Assembly (NCBI GenBank): GCA_030652345.1
Contig: JAUSAU010000069.1
Coordinates: forward strand, 1-30,138
Origin: Coriobacteriia bacterium
Lineage (GTDB): Bacteria; Actinomycetota; Coriobacteriia; Anaerosomatales; PALSA-660
Length of the DNA: 30,138 bases
Direction of reading: 5' to 3'
Numbering within the stretch: position 1 is the first letter of the stretch; each line of letters starts with the position of its first letter. Under the pieces are notes generated by a model that searched no databases, had not been told where the DNA came from, and saw nothing but the letters and a program-made list of their open reading frames with translations. Below are positions 1-6,525 of this stretch, piece by piece. The position numbers and the translations under genes were made by a program.

Positions 1-415
1 AAGCCGCGCGCCTCACACCTTACATGTCACACCGACCAAGACGCGTCGGCTTGAAGCGCTGGTTCAACGTGCCGCCGGACTATCCGCGTTTCTCGCCGGC
101 TCGCAACCCCCGGTACGGTGAGCTCTCAGATGAGCGCTCCCCGGACAACAGGCACTCCCCCGACACGCTGCACCCGAGGGACCGAGACCGTGGTCCCGAC
201 TGTATGCCGATCCCCCGCCTGCTTGGCCATCGGAGAGCCGCGATGCGCTCTGTGGCCGGCGCCGAGAACCATGACTCGGCGGTCTAGGTGAACTACGTTT
301 ATACAGCAATGAGGACTATAGACCAGAATCCTCCATGCGGGCTGGCAACGCTCTCCATGGCGCCAGGCAGCATCCTCCAGCGGCAACCGATACCCGATTC
401 CCGCGCAACCGCCCC
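1..415. other. Region without a recognisable gene
   Basis: No reading frame here has credible protein composition: the open frames on both strands are short, rich in Arg/Pro/Ser and carry no recognisable motif. The base composition is less GC-rich than in the housekeeping genes. A 6-base inverted repeat, GGTCTA (281-286) and TAGACC (319-324), was seen, but it lacks the layout of an integron attC site. The stretch lies downstream of brnA, on the side where a cassette array would sit if this integrase faced its cassettes. One RYYYAAC-like heptamer (GTTCAAC, 62-68) was found with no partner GTTRRRY box. It may be decayed mobile DNA. Confidence 0.5.
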
Positions 416-661
416 TCAGCCGGCCTTCGGCTCGAGTCGCTCGACGATCCACGTCTTGATCAGCGCCTGCCGCGTGATCCCGATCCGCTTCGCCTCGACG
501 TCGAGCGCATCCACGACCCACGGCGGGAAGTCCACGTTCACCCGACGCGAGTTCAGTCCGGGCCGGCACGCCGAGTCCATGTCCAGATAGGGCGTCATGT
601 CGGTCTTGCCCTCGTCGAACAGTCTGTCGAACTCCTCAACTGTGATCTTCACCGGCTTCAT
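416..661 (-). CDS. brnA: BrnA-like ribbon-helix-helix antitoxin
   Basis: An 81-residue protein, the probable antitoxin of a type II toxin-antitoxin pair. It should bind and neutralise the BrnT-like toxin encoded just upstream and repress their shared promoter. The C-terminal half (about 39-78) has the ribbon-helix-helix pattern: a short strand RRVNVDFP, then a helix ending in EAKRIGITRQALIKTWI, as in BrnA/CopG-type DNA-binding antitoxins. The N-terminal part is acidic and likely the toxin-binding segment. The ATG at 661 lies inside the toxin gene and the two genes overlap by 26 bases, so translation is probably coupled. Toxin-first order is typical of brnT-brnA. The family call rests on motif pattern, order and size. 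Confidence 0.75.
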   Translation of the reverse strand: MKPVKITVEEFDRLFDEGKTDMTPYLDMDSACRPGLNSRRVNVDFPPWVVDALDVEAKRIGITRQALIKTWIVERLEPKAG

Positions 662-950
662 AGCTGCGGATCTCCTCTCTTCGAGCCCTTCGTACCGAGA
701 TGACTCGTATGCGTTCGCCTCTGCGCGTGTATACGGCCGTCCAGATCCGTCCGGCCACCGCTCCGATGGCCATGCGACGCACCTCAGCACCCGGACGCGC
801 GGGAATGTCGTATCGTCGCTCATCGCCCCACAGCTCCTGCGCCTCGACGAAGTCAATCCCGTGCTTCCACTCGTTCGCGCGACTCTTCTCCGCATCGAAC
901 TCAAACACGTGAAGCCACCCGTCCGGGCACCAGTATAGATAATATACCAT
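636..950 (-). CDS. brnT: BrnT-like ribonuclease toxin
   Basis: A 104-residue protein matching the BrnT toxin family, which are RelE-fold ribonucleases that stop translation by cutting mRNA. The family pattern is visible: FEFDAEKSRANEWKHGIDF near residues 16-34 (the conserved WD/D-x-x-K-x-x-x-N-x-x-KHG-x-x-F region), then AIGAVAGRIWTAVYTRRG and the terminal IRVISVRRARREEIRSYE block with its basic residues. About 13 residues precede the usual family start, so translation could begin later, but the ATG at 950 has a weak AGGGAT site upstream. The start lies only 11 bases after the integrase stop codon, so the pair may be read through from intI. DNA around this start is unusually AT-rich, fitting horizontal transfer. 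Confidence 0.77.
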   Translation of the reverse strand: MVYYLYWCPDGWLHVFEFDAEKSRANEWKHGIDFVEAQELWGDERRYDIPARPGAEVRRMAIGAVAGRIWTAVYTRRGERIRVISVRRARREEIRSYEAGEDHS

Positions 951-961
951 TTCTATCCCTT

Positions 962-1924
962 CTACAGGCCGTCGAAGGGGCTGCGAACGCCGAGGCCGCC
1001 CTTGTTGAGCACGTGGGTGTAGATCATCGTGGTGCTCACGTCGCGGTGCCCGAGCAGCTGCTGGATCGTTCGGATGTCGTAGCCCGACTCGAGCAGGTGT
1101 GTCGCGAAGGAGTGGCGCAGCGTGTGGCAGGCGGCGCGCTTGTCCGTCCCGCTCGCTCGCACGGCGCGCTTCACCGCCTTCTGCAGGATCGTCTCGTGCA
1201 CGTGGTGTCGGCCCTCGACACCGGTCGCGGGATCTCGCCAGCGCCGCTCCTGCGGGAAGACCCACTGCCAGCCGAACTCCGTCGCCGCGTTCGGATACTT
1301 ACGTTCGAGCGCCGCTGGAAGCGTCGCCCTCCCCCAGCCGTCGGCCAGGTCCCGCTCGTGCACCCTGCGCGCGTGGTCGATCTGCCGTCGCAGCGGCTCC
1401 TTCAGCGCCTCGGGCAGCATCGTGCGGCGGTCCTTGCCACCCTTGCCGTCGCGCACCGTGATCTCGCCGCGCTCGAGATCGACGTCCTGCACGCGCAACC
1501 GGAGGCACTCCATCAGCCGCAGGCCCGACCCGTAGAGCAACGACGCCATGAGTCGCTGCTCGCCCTCGAGTCCGTCGAGCACCGCGCGCACCTCCACGCG
1601 CGTGAGCACCACCGGCAACCGCTTCTGCTTCCGCGCGCGGATGACCGTCCCCAGGTTCCCGACCTCGCGATCGAGCACCACGCGATAGAGGAACAGCAGA
1701 GCGGCGAGCGCCTGGTTCTGTGTGGACGCACTCACCTGCCCGCGGACCGCCAGATCGGTCAGGAATGCATTGATCTCGCCCTCGCCCATCTCGCACGGGT
1801 GCCGCCCGCCATGGAACGTGACGAAGCGCGCCACCCACAGGCAGTAGACCCGCTCGGTGCGGGGACTGTAGTGGCGGGAGCGCAGTGCGTCGCTCATGCT
1901 CTCGATCAGCGGGGGCGGGTCCAT
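962..1924 (-). CDS. intI: Integron integrase (IntI-type tyrosine recombinase)
   Basis: A 320-residue tyrosine recombinase that would join and excise gene cassettes at attI/attC sites. The catalytic set is complete: R136 in GSGLRLME, K161 in the GKGGKD loop, H267 and R270 in HTLRHSF, H293 in [10 protein letters not shown] and nucleophile Y302 in MIYTH. What separates it from XerC/D is the extra integron-specific segment between the Lys and the HxxR box, [21 protein letters not shown] followed by [11 protein letters not shown] (about 206-241), and the ending [12 protein letters not shown]. Spacing between catalytic residues equals that of IntI1. The ATG at 1924 has a GGAG upstream and gives the normal family N-terminus; a GTG at 1975 would add 17 residues with a poor ribosome site. 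brnT follows after 11 bases on the same strand. No attI or attC was identified. Confidence 0.9.
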   Translation of the reverse strand: MDPPPLIESMSDALRSRHYSPRTERVYCLWVARFVTFHGGRHPCEMGEGEINAFLTDLAVRGQVSASTQNQALAALLFLYRVVLDREVGNLGTVIRARKQKRLPVVLTRVEVRAVLDGLEGEQRLMASLLYGSGLRLMECLRLRVQDVDLERGEITVRDGKGGKDRRTMLPEALKEPLRRQIDHARRVHERDLADGWGRATLPAALERKYPNAATEFGWQWVFPQERRWRDPATGVEGRHHVHETILQKAVKRAVRASGTDKRAACHTLRHSFATHLLESGYDIRTIQQLLGHRDVSTTMIYTHVLNKGGLGVRSPFDGL

Positions 1925-2016
1925 CCGGGCGGCTCCGATTCGGTCGACGGGCACCCCGACAGCGTCAACCCGCACCCTTCCCCGAACCTGCCCGGTCCCT
2001 GACCACCGCCTCCGGA

Positions 2017-2046
2017 TTGGCTATTCCGACGCTCAGCCCGTATACT
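2017..2046 (+). promoter_or_regulatory. Putative sigma-70 promoter of the DEAD-box helicase gene
   Basis: TTGGCT (2017-2022) and TATACT (2041-2046) are separated by 18 bases, a fair vegetative promoter. Transcription would start near 2053 and leave an untranslated leader of about 140 bases before the TTG start at 2191. Long leaders are common for RNA helicase genes under cold or structural control; that link is an inference. Confidence 0.5.
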
Positions 2047-2059
2047 GCACGCACACCGC

Positions 2060-2076
2060 ACCGCCATACGGGCGGT
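2060..2076 (+). other. Small hairpin at the start of the helicase leader
   Basis: ACCGCC (2060-2065) and GGCGGT (2071-2076) form a perfect 6-base-pair stem with a 5-base loop. It would lie within about 10 bases of the predicted transcript 5' end, where a stem can protect mRNA from decay or be a target for the helicase itself. Confidence 0.4.
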
Positions 2077-2158
2077 CGCGCACATCCAAGACCCGGTCGT
2101 CCTTCGCTCCTCTCCGCAGTGGCTGACGGATCGTTCCGCGTCTGCCACAGGCGTCGGC

Positions 2159-2194
2159 ATGAAGCCGCGCCAGCGAAGGAGATACACCACTTGA
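2159..2194 (+). other. Possible basic leader peptide overlapping the helicase start
   Basis: An 11-codon frame, MKPRQRRRYTT, starts at ATG 2159, runs through the AAGGAG ribosome site of the helicase gene, and its TGA stop (2192-2194) overlaps the TTG start (2191-2193). Its own upstream AGG is weak. This could couple helicase translation to the leader, but a frame this short can arise by chance. Confidence 0.25.
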
Positions 2195-3450
2195 GTTTCG
2201 ACAACTTGGGTCTCGAGCCACGCCTTATGCAGGCAGTGGCCGCAATGGGCTATACCGAGCCCACCCCCATCCAGAGCCAGGCGATCCCGATCGTGCTCGC
2301 CGGCAACGACATCGTCGGCTGCGCGCAGACCGGCACCGGCAAGACCGCCGCGTTCGTGCTCCCCACGCTCCAGCTCATCCCGGCACGTCCGGGCGGACCT
2401 CGCGCGCTGGTGGTCACCCCCACCCGTGAGCTCGCGCTCCAGATCCTCGAGGTCGCGACCGCCGTGTCGCGCCACACCCGCCATCGCACTGCCGCCGTCT
2501 ACGGCGGCGTCGGCTACGAGCCCCAGCGCAAGGCGATCCGCCGCGGCGTGGACGTGCTCGTCGCCACCCCCGGTCGCCTGCTCGATCTGGTCGGTCAGGG
2601 CGACGTGGACCTGAGCCACGTGGAGATCCTCGTTCTCGACGAGGCCGACCGCATGCTCGACCAGGGCTTCTGGCCCGACGTGCGCCGCATCATCGAGCGC
2701 ATCCCCACCGACCGCCAGACCCTGCTCTTCTCCGCGACCATGTCACCCGAGGTCCTCAAGGTCATCGGCGACACCCTCAAGCACCCGGAGCGCGTCGACG
2801 TCTCGCCGCCGAACAAGCCGATCGAGGCCATCGAGCAGTCGCTCTACCCGGTCGCCGGCACGCAGAAGAACGACCTGCTGCTCGAGATGATCCGCCGTCA
2901 CCGCCTCGAGCGCGTGCTCGTCTTCACCCGCACGAAGCACCGCGCCGACCGCGTCGCACACGCTCTCGACCGTGCCGGCATCCGCTCGGCCGCCATCCAT
3001 GGCAACCGCAGCCAGTCGCAGCGCGTCAAGGCGCTCGACGAGTTCAAGCGCGGCCACTGCAAGGTCCTCGTCGCCACCGACATCGTGGCGCGCGGCATCG
3101 ACGTGGACGGCATCAGCCACGTCATCAACTACGACCTCCCCAACGTCCCCGAGGACTACGTCCACCGCATCGGCCGGACCGCACGCGCCGGCAAGAGCGG
3201 TTTCGCCTTCTCGCTCATGTCGCCGGAGGAGCACGATCAGCTACGCGACATCGAGAAGAAGATCGGCGCGATCATCAACGCCGAGGACCTGCACGGCTTC
3301 GTCTACAGCCACGACCGCATGGTCCCGGACCCCGAGCGTCCCGTCGTCGCGATCAAGGCGCAGGGCGGCGGCAAGCCCCGCCCGACCGCCGGCTCCGGCC
3401 AGCGCTCCCGCCGTCGCGGCGGCAACGGGCGAGCGGGCGGCCAGCGCTAG
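2191..3450 (+). CDS. rhlE: RhlE-type DEAD-box RNA helicase
   Basis: A 419-residue ATP-dependent RNA helicase, probably acting in ribosome assembly or RNA turnover. All core motifs are present in order: F plus Q-motif (FDNLGL...PTPIQSQAIP, 3-33), Walker A AQTGTGKT (45-52), PTRELALQ, TPGR, DEAD box (150-153), SAT (181-183), then the second RecA domain with VLVFTRTKH, ATDIVARGIDV and HRIGRTARAGKSG. The C-terminus is a short Arg/Gly-rich tail, likely an extra RNA-binding patch. The start is TTG at 2191: AAGGAG at 2176-2181 is 9 bases upstream and the family N-terminus (SFDNLGL) begins right there, whereas the frame upstream has no family similarity. It is convergent with rho and shares a terminator hairpin with it. 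RhlE rather than DeaD/CsdA is suggested by the N-terminus and short tail. Confidence 0.93.
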   Translation: MSFDNLGLEPRLMQAVAAMGYTEPTPIQSQAIPIVLAGNDIVGCAQTGTGKTAAFVLPTLQLIPARPGGPRALVVTPTRELALQILEVATAVSRHTRHRTAAVYGGVGYEPQRKAIRRGVDVLVATPGRLLDLVGQGDVDLSHVEILVLDEADRMLDQGFWPDVRRIIERIPTDRQTLLFSATMSPEVLKVIGDTLKHPERVDVSPPNKPIEAIEQSLYPVAGTQKNDLLLEMIRRHRLERVLVFTRTKHRADRVAHALDRAGIRSAAIHGNRSQSQRVKALDEFKRGHCKVLVATDIVARGIDVDGISHVINYDLPNVPEDYVHRIGRTARAGKSGFAFSLMSPEEHDQLRDIEKKIGAIINAEDLHGFVYSHDRMVPDPERPVVAIKAQGGGKPRPTAGSGQRSRRRGGNGRAGGQR

Positions 3451-3477
3451 ACCCGCCCGTCACGCATAGCGATACCA

Positions 3478-3510
3478 GAAGGGCCCCGGGAGTCACTCCC
3501 GGGGCCCTTC
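3478..3510. terminator. Bidirectional terminator between helicase and rho
   Basis: GAAGGGCCCCGGGAGT (3478-3493) is followed after one base by its exact reverse complement (3495-3510), a very stable stem of about 14-16 pairs. There is no T-run on either side, so it may act through stem strength. It sits 27 bases after the helicase stop and 35 bases past the rho stop. Confidence 0.8.
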
Positions 3511-3545
3511 GTAGCGTGCGATATGGTGCAGGTGCGCTGCGGGTC

Positions 3546-4886
3546 CTACTCCCCGCCGCCGCCCTTCGCCTTGGAGATCGCGGCGAGGAACTCACGGTTG
3601 CTGCCGGTCTTGCGCAGGCGGTCGATGAGCAGCTCGACGGCGGCTCCCGAGTCCAGCGAGTGCAGGACGCGGCGCAGCTTCCAGATGTACGGCGCCTCGA
3701 CCGGGTCGAGCAGCAGCTCTTCCTTGCGGGTGCCGGACTGGATGACGTCGATGGCCGGGAAGATGCGCTTGTCGGCCAGCCGGCGATCGAGGCGGAGCTC
3801 CATGTTGCCGGTGCCTTTGAACTCCTCGAAGATGACCTCGTCCATCTTGGAGCCGGTGTCCACGAGCGCCGTCGCGATGATCGTGAGCGACCCGCCGAAC
3901 TCGATGTTGCGCGCCGCACCGAAGAACTTCTTGGGCGGGTAGAGCGCGGTGGAGTCGACGCCGCCGGACAGGATGCGTCCGGACGCCGGGCTCGACAGGT
4001 TGTACGCACGGCCCAGTCGCGTGATGGAGTCGAGCAGGATCACGACGTCGTAGCCGCTCTCCACGAGGCGCTTTGCGCGCTCGATGCACAGCTCGGCGAC
4101 CGCGATGTGGTTGTCCGACGGCATGTCGAACGTCGAGGAGAGCACCTCGCCGTGGATCGAACGCTGCATGTCCGTGACTTCCTCAGGGCGCTCGTCGACG
4201 AGCAGGCACATGAGGTAGACCTCGGGGTTGTTCGCGTGGATCGCGGCGGCGATGTCCTTGAGGATGGTCGTCTTGCCCGCCTTCGGCGGCGAGACGATCA
4301 GCCCGCGCTGGCCCTTGCCGATGGGGGCGACCAGATCGATGATGCGCGTCGTGAGCGCGTCGGCCTTCCACTCCATCCGGAACTTCTCGTCCGGGTAGAT
4401 CGGGGTGAGGTCGCGGAAGTCCTTGCGACCCTTGTTGGCGTCCGCGTCCTTGCCGTTGATGCCGGTCACCTTCTGGAGCGCCGCGTACTTCTCGGTCTCC
4501 TTCGGCGGGCGGACCTGGCCGCGGACGAGGTCGCCGCGGCGCATCTCGTGGCGGCGGATCGCCGACATCGACACGTAGACGTCGTTGTCGCCCGGCAGGT
4601 AGCCGCTCGTGCGCAGGAAACCGTAGCCCTCGGGCAGGATGTCGAGGATACCGACGACATCGACGAAGCCCTCGGACTTCACCTTCGCCTCGAGCACTGC
4701 GACGATCAGGTCGTCCTTCTTCTTGAGCGGCTTGATGTCGATGTTGAGCTCGGTGGCCATCACCTTGAGTTCGGCGACGGTCTTGGGCTCGAGGTCGGCC
4801 CGGGTGACGGACGGCTGGGGCGGCGCTTCTCCGCCGCTGCCCTGTCCTCCGCCTCGACGGCCGCGCTTACGGGGGCGTGCACTCAT
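3546..4886 (-). CDS. rho: Transcription termination factor Rho
   Basis: A 446-residue hexameric RNA-dependent ATPase that ends transcription at Rho-dependent sites. The order is a short basic Gly/Arg-rich leader (1-20), a Rho N-terminal helical domain (about 31-70), the cold-shock-like RNA-binding domain (about 75-140, with EGYGFLR and GDNDVYVS), then the RecA-like motor with Walker A SPPKAGKTT (199-207), LLVDERPEEVTDM, STFDMPSDNH, LLDSITRLGRAYN and ASGRILSGGVDSTAL. It lacks the long inserted N-terminal domain of mycobacterial and streptomycete Rho. The start ATG (4886) overlaps the aldolase stop codon in an ATGA, with AGAAGG upstream. In many actinobacteria rho follows thrB; here five genes intervene. 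No rpmE or prfA follows. Confidence 0.97.
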   Translation of the reverse strand: MSARPRKRGRRGGGQGSGGEAPPQPSVTRADLEPKTVAELKVMATELNIDIKPLKKKDDLIVAVLEAKVKSEGFVDVVGILDILPEGYGFLRTSGYLPGDNDVYVSMSAIRRHEMRRGDLVRGQVRPPKETEKYAALQKVTGINGKDADANKGRKDFRDLTPIYPDEKFRMEWKADALTTRIIDLVAPIGKGQRGLIVSPPKAGKTTILKDIAAAIHANNPEVYLMCLLVDERPEEVTDMQRSIHGEVLSSTFDMPSDNHIAVAELCIERAKRLVESGYDVVILLDSITRLGRAYNLSSPASGRILSGGVDSTALYPPKKFFGAARNIEFGGSLTIIATALVDTGSKMDEVIFEEFKGTGNMELRLDRRLADKRIFPAIDVIQSGTRKEELLLDPVEAPYIWKLRRVLHSLDSGAAVELLIDRLRKTGSNREFLAAISKAKGGGGE

Positions 4887-5545
4887 GAGTTCTTGACCTT
4901 CTCCCAGTCGGCGAGGAACGACTCGAGCCCGCGGTCGGTCAGCGGGTGCTTCACGAGGTTCTTCAGCACGTTGAACGGTACGGTTGCGATGTCGGCGCCC
5001 ATGAGCGCCGCCTGTGTCACGTGGTTGGCGGAACGGACGGAGGCCGCGATGACCTCGACCTCGTGACCGAAGTCGTAGTTCATGAGCGCCTGCACGGTGT
5101 TCTGCAGATGCGCCAGTCCGTCCTCCGAGATGTCGTCGAACCGGCCCACGAACGGCGAGATGTACGACGCCCCGGCGCGAGCGGAGAGCAGCGCCTGCGG
5201 GACGGTGAAGCACAGCGTCATGTTCACCTTGATGCCCTTGTCGGACAGCGTCTTGGTGGCTGCGAGGCCTTCCGGCATGACCGGCACCTTCACGATGAGG
5301 TTCGGCGCCAGTTCGGCGAGCTCCAGGCCCTCGCGGACGATCTCGTCACGCGTCAGTCCGACGGTCTCCCCGCTGACGGGCCCGTCGCAGACCTCGCAGA
5401 TCCGCTTGAGGTGGTTGTGGAAATCGGCGAGCTTGCCGCCTTCACGTGCATAGAGCGTGGGGTTGGTGGTGACACCGGCGAGCACGCCCCAGCTTGCCGC
5501 CTCTTCGATCTCGGCGATGTTCGCCGTGTCCAGGAAGAACTTCAC
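4883..5545 (-). CDS. fsa: Fructose-6-phosphate aldolase / transaldolase-like protein (TalC/FSA)
   Basis: A 220-residue class I aldolase of the small transaldolase (TalC/FSA) family. It forms a Schiff base on K86 (IVKVPV), with D6 in FLDTANI and the family signature TNPT (27-30). Members either transfer dihydroxyacetone in the pentose phosphate pathway or split fructose 6-phosphate to dihydroxyacetone and glyceraldehyde 3-phosphate; sequence alone does not settle which. The start is GTG at 5545, overlapping the stop of the 2-phosphoglycerate kinase gene in a GTGA, with AAGGAA 5 bases upstream. The 3' end overlaps rho by four bases. Coupling with three-carbon phosphate metabolism genes suggests a role in supplying triose phosphates, which is an inference. 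Confidence 0.92.
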   Translation of the reverse strand: MKFFLDTANIAEIEEAASWGVLAGVTTNPTLYAREGGKLADFHNHLKRICEVCDGPVSGETVGLTRDEIVREGLELAELAPNLIVKVPVMPEGLAATKTLSDKGIKVNMTLCFTVPQALLSARAGASYISPFVGRFDDISEDGLAHLQNTVQALMNYDFGHEVEVIAASVRSANHVTQAALMGADIATVPFNVLKNLVKHPLTDRGLESFLADWEKVKNS

Positions 5546-6525
5546 GTGCGTTCCTTTCCGTCTGCCTGCCCCTGATCCCGCGTTCCCGTCTGCCCCGCCC
5601 TATCGCCGACGACCTCGTCGCCGGTCACCGCGGACACGACCCGTTCGAGCGTCTCGGCCACCGTCTTGTCGAGTTGGTGACTGTGCACGAGGGGGGTCCC
5701 GTGTTCCTTGGCAAGGTCCTCGATGTAGTGCCCGAGCAGCCGTATGTTCTCGAAATTGGCCCGGTACTTCTCATACGGGCGGTTGCCCTCGGTCGCCACC
5801 TCACGGATGTAGAAGTGGCTCCTGTGAGCGTCCTCGTCATCCACCGTGATGATGAGCTGGACGACCGATGCGTCCTTGAACTGGGAGGGTTCGATGTAGC
5901 CGGGCACCAGGTGGATGCCTTCGACCACCATGCTCACGCCTTCGAGCACGGCGCGTTCGATGAGGGACTTGATCCCGGTGGTCACGACGGCGGTCTGCTC
6001 GCGGAATCCGACTATCACAGGATCGGCGCCTTGCGGGACCGGGATTCGTAGACCTCTCCAGGCGTTGAACGACGATTCGTAGATCGCCGGCATGAGGTCC
6101 TCCGAGAAGATACCACGCATCACCTGTCGGATGCTATCCGTCGAGACGATACGCGTGATGCCGAGCCGGTGGGCGACCTCGGTGGCGACGGTCGACTTAC
6201 CGACACCCGTGGTGCCCCCGATGAGGATGATGAGCGGACGGTCGAGCTTGGCGACCTCGGCGAGGCGGCGGTAGCGGCGTGCGTACACCTCGCCCGCGGT
6301 CTCCTCGAGCGTGTCGACGGCGAGCTGCTTGAGACGCACCAGCGACACCGTCGTCTCACCCGCGTCGCGCAGCGTCTTCTCGACGGTGGCCGCCACCGCG
6401 TAGGCGCGGCTCGGGGGCAGTCCGGTGGCCATGAACGACTGCGCCATGAGGCCCTTGCTGTACGGCAAGCCGTGGCGCGCCTCCGAGATGACGATGGGCG
6501 GACGGTACGGGGCCTCGGGCGTCAT
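5542..6525 (-). CDS. 2-phosphoglycerate kinase
   Basis: A 327-residue P-loop kinase that phosphorylates 2-phosphoglycerate to 2,3-bisphosphoglycerate, the first step of cyclic 2,3-diphosphoglycerate synthesis in methanogens. The N-terminal 80 residues resemble an ATP-cone-like domain (IVISEARHGLPYSKGLMAQS, GLPPSRAYAVAATVE), as in the archaeal enzymes, followed by the kinase domain with Walker A GGTTGVGKST (103-112), STDSIRQVMRG and VVEGIHLVPGYI. The last 30 or so residues are polar and probably disordered. The ATG at 6525 overlaps the synthetase stop in ATGA; AAGGAG lies upstream. Its position directly after the cDPG synthetase gene makes the pathway assignment strong, though the product has not been shown for this organism. 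Confidence 0.9.
   Translation of the reverse strand: MTPEAPYRPPIVISEARHGLPYSKGLMAQSFMATGLPPSRAYAVAATVEKTLRDAGETTVSLVRLKQLAVDTLEETAGEVYARRYRRLAEVAKLDRPLIILIGGTTGVGKSTVATEVAHRLGITRIVSTDSIRQVMRGIFSEDLMPAIYESSFNAWRGLRIPVPQGADPVIVGFREQTAVVTTGIKSLIERAVLEGVSMVVEGIHLVPGYIEPSQFKDASVVQLIITVDDEDAHRSHFYIREVATEGNRPYEKYRANFENIRLLGHYIEDLAKEHGTPLVHSHQLDKTVAETLERVVSAVTGDEVVGDRAGQTGTRDQGQADGKERT

Noticed and set aside
24..287. An 87-codon open frame on the plus strand in the left-hand gene-poor region
   Set aside because: Arg/Pro/Ser-rich composition typical of chance frames in GC-rich DNA, no ribosome site and no recognisable motif.
62..324. Possible integron attC (GTTCAAC at 62-68) and the GGTCTA/TAGACC inverted repeat (281-324)
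   Set aside because: No matching GTTRRRY partner box, no paired L boxes and wrong spacing; the 6-base repeat could easily occur by chance.
2159..2190. ATG 2159 or frames from 1885 as the helicase start
   Set aside because: ATG 2159 is in another frame and stops at 2194; the in-frame upstream sequence lacks family similarity, while TTG 2191 has AAGGAG at the right distance.
3516..5066. Long plus-strand open frame opposite rho and fsa
   Set aside because: It is the complement of well-conserved rho and fsa codons; its composition (Asp/Arg/Val/Leu repeats) is typical of antisense shadows.
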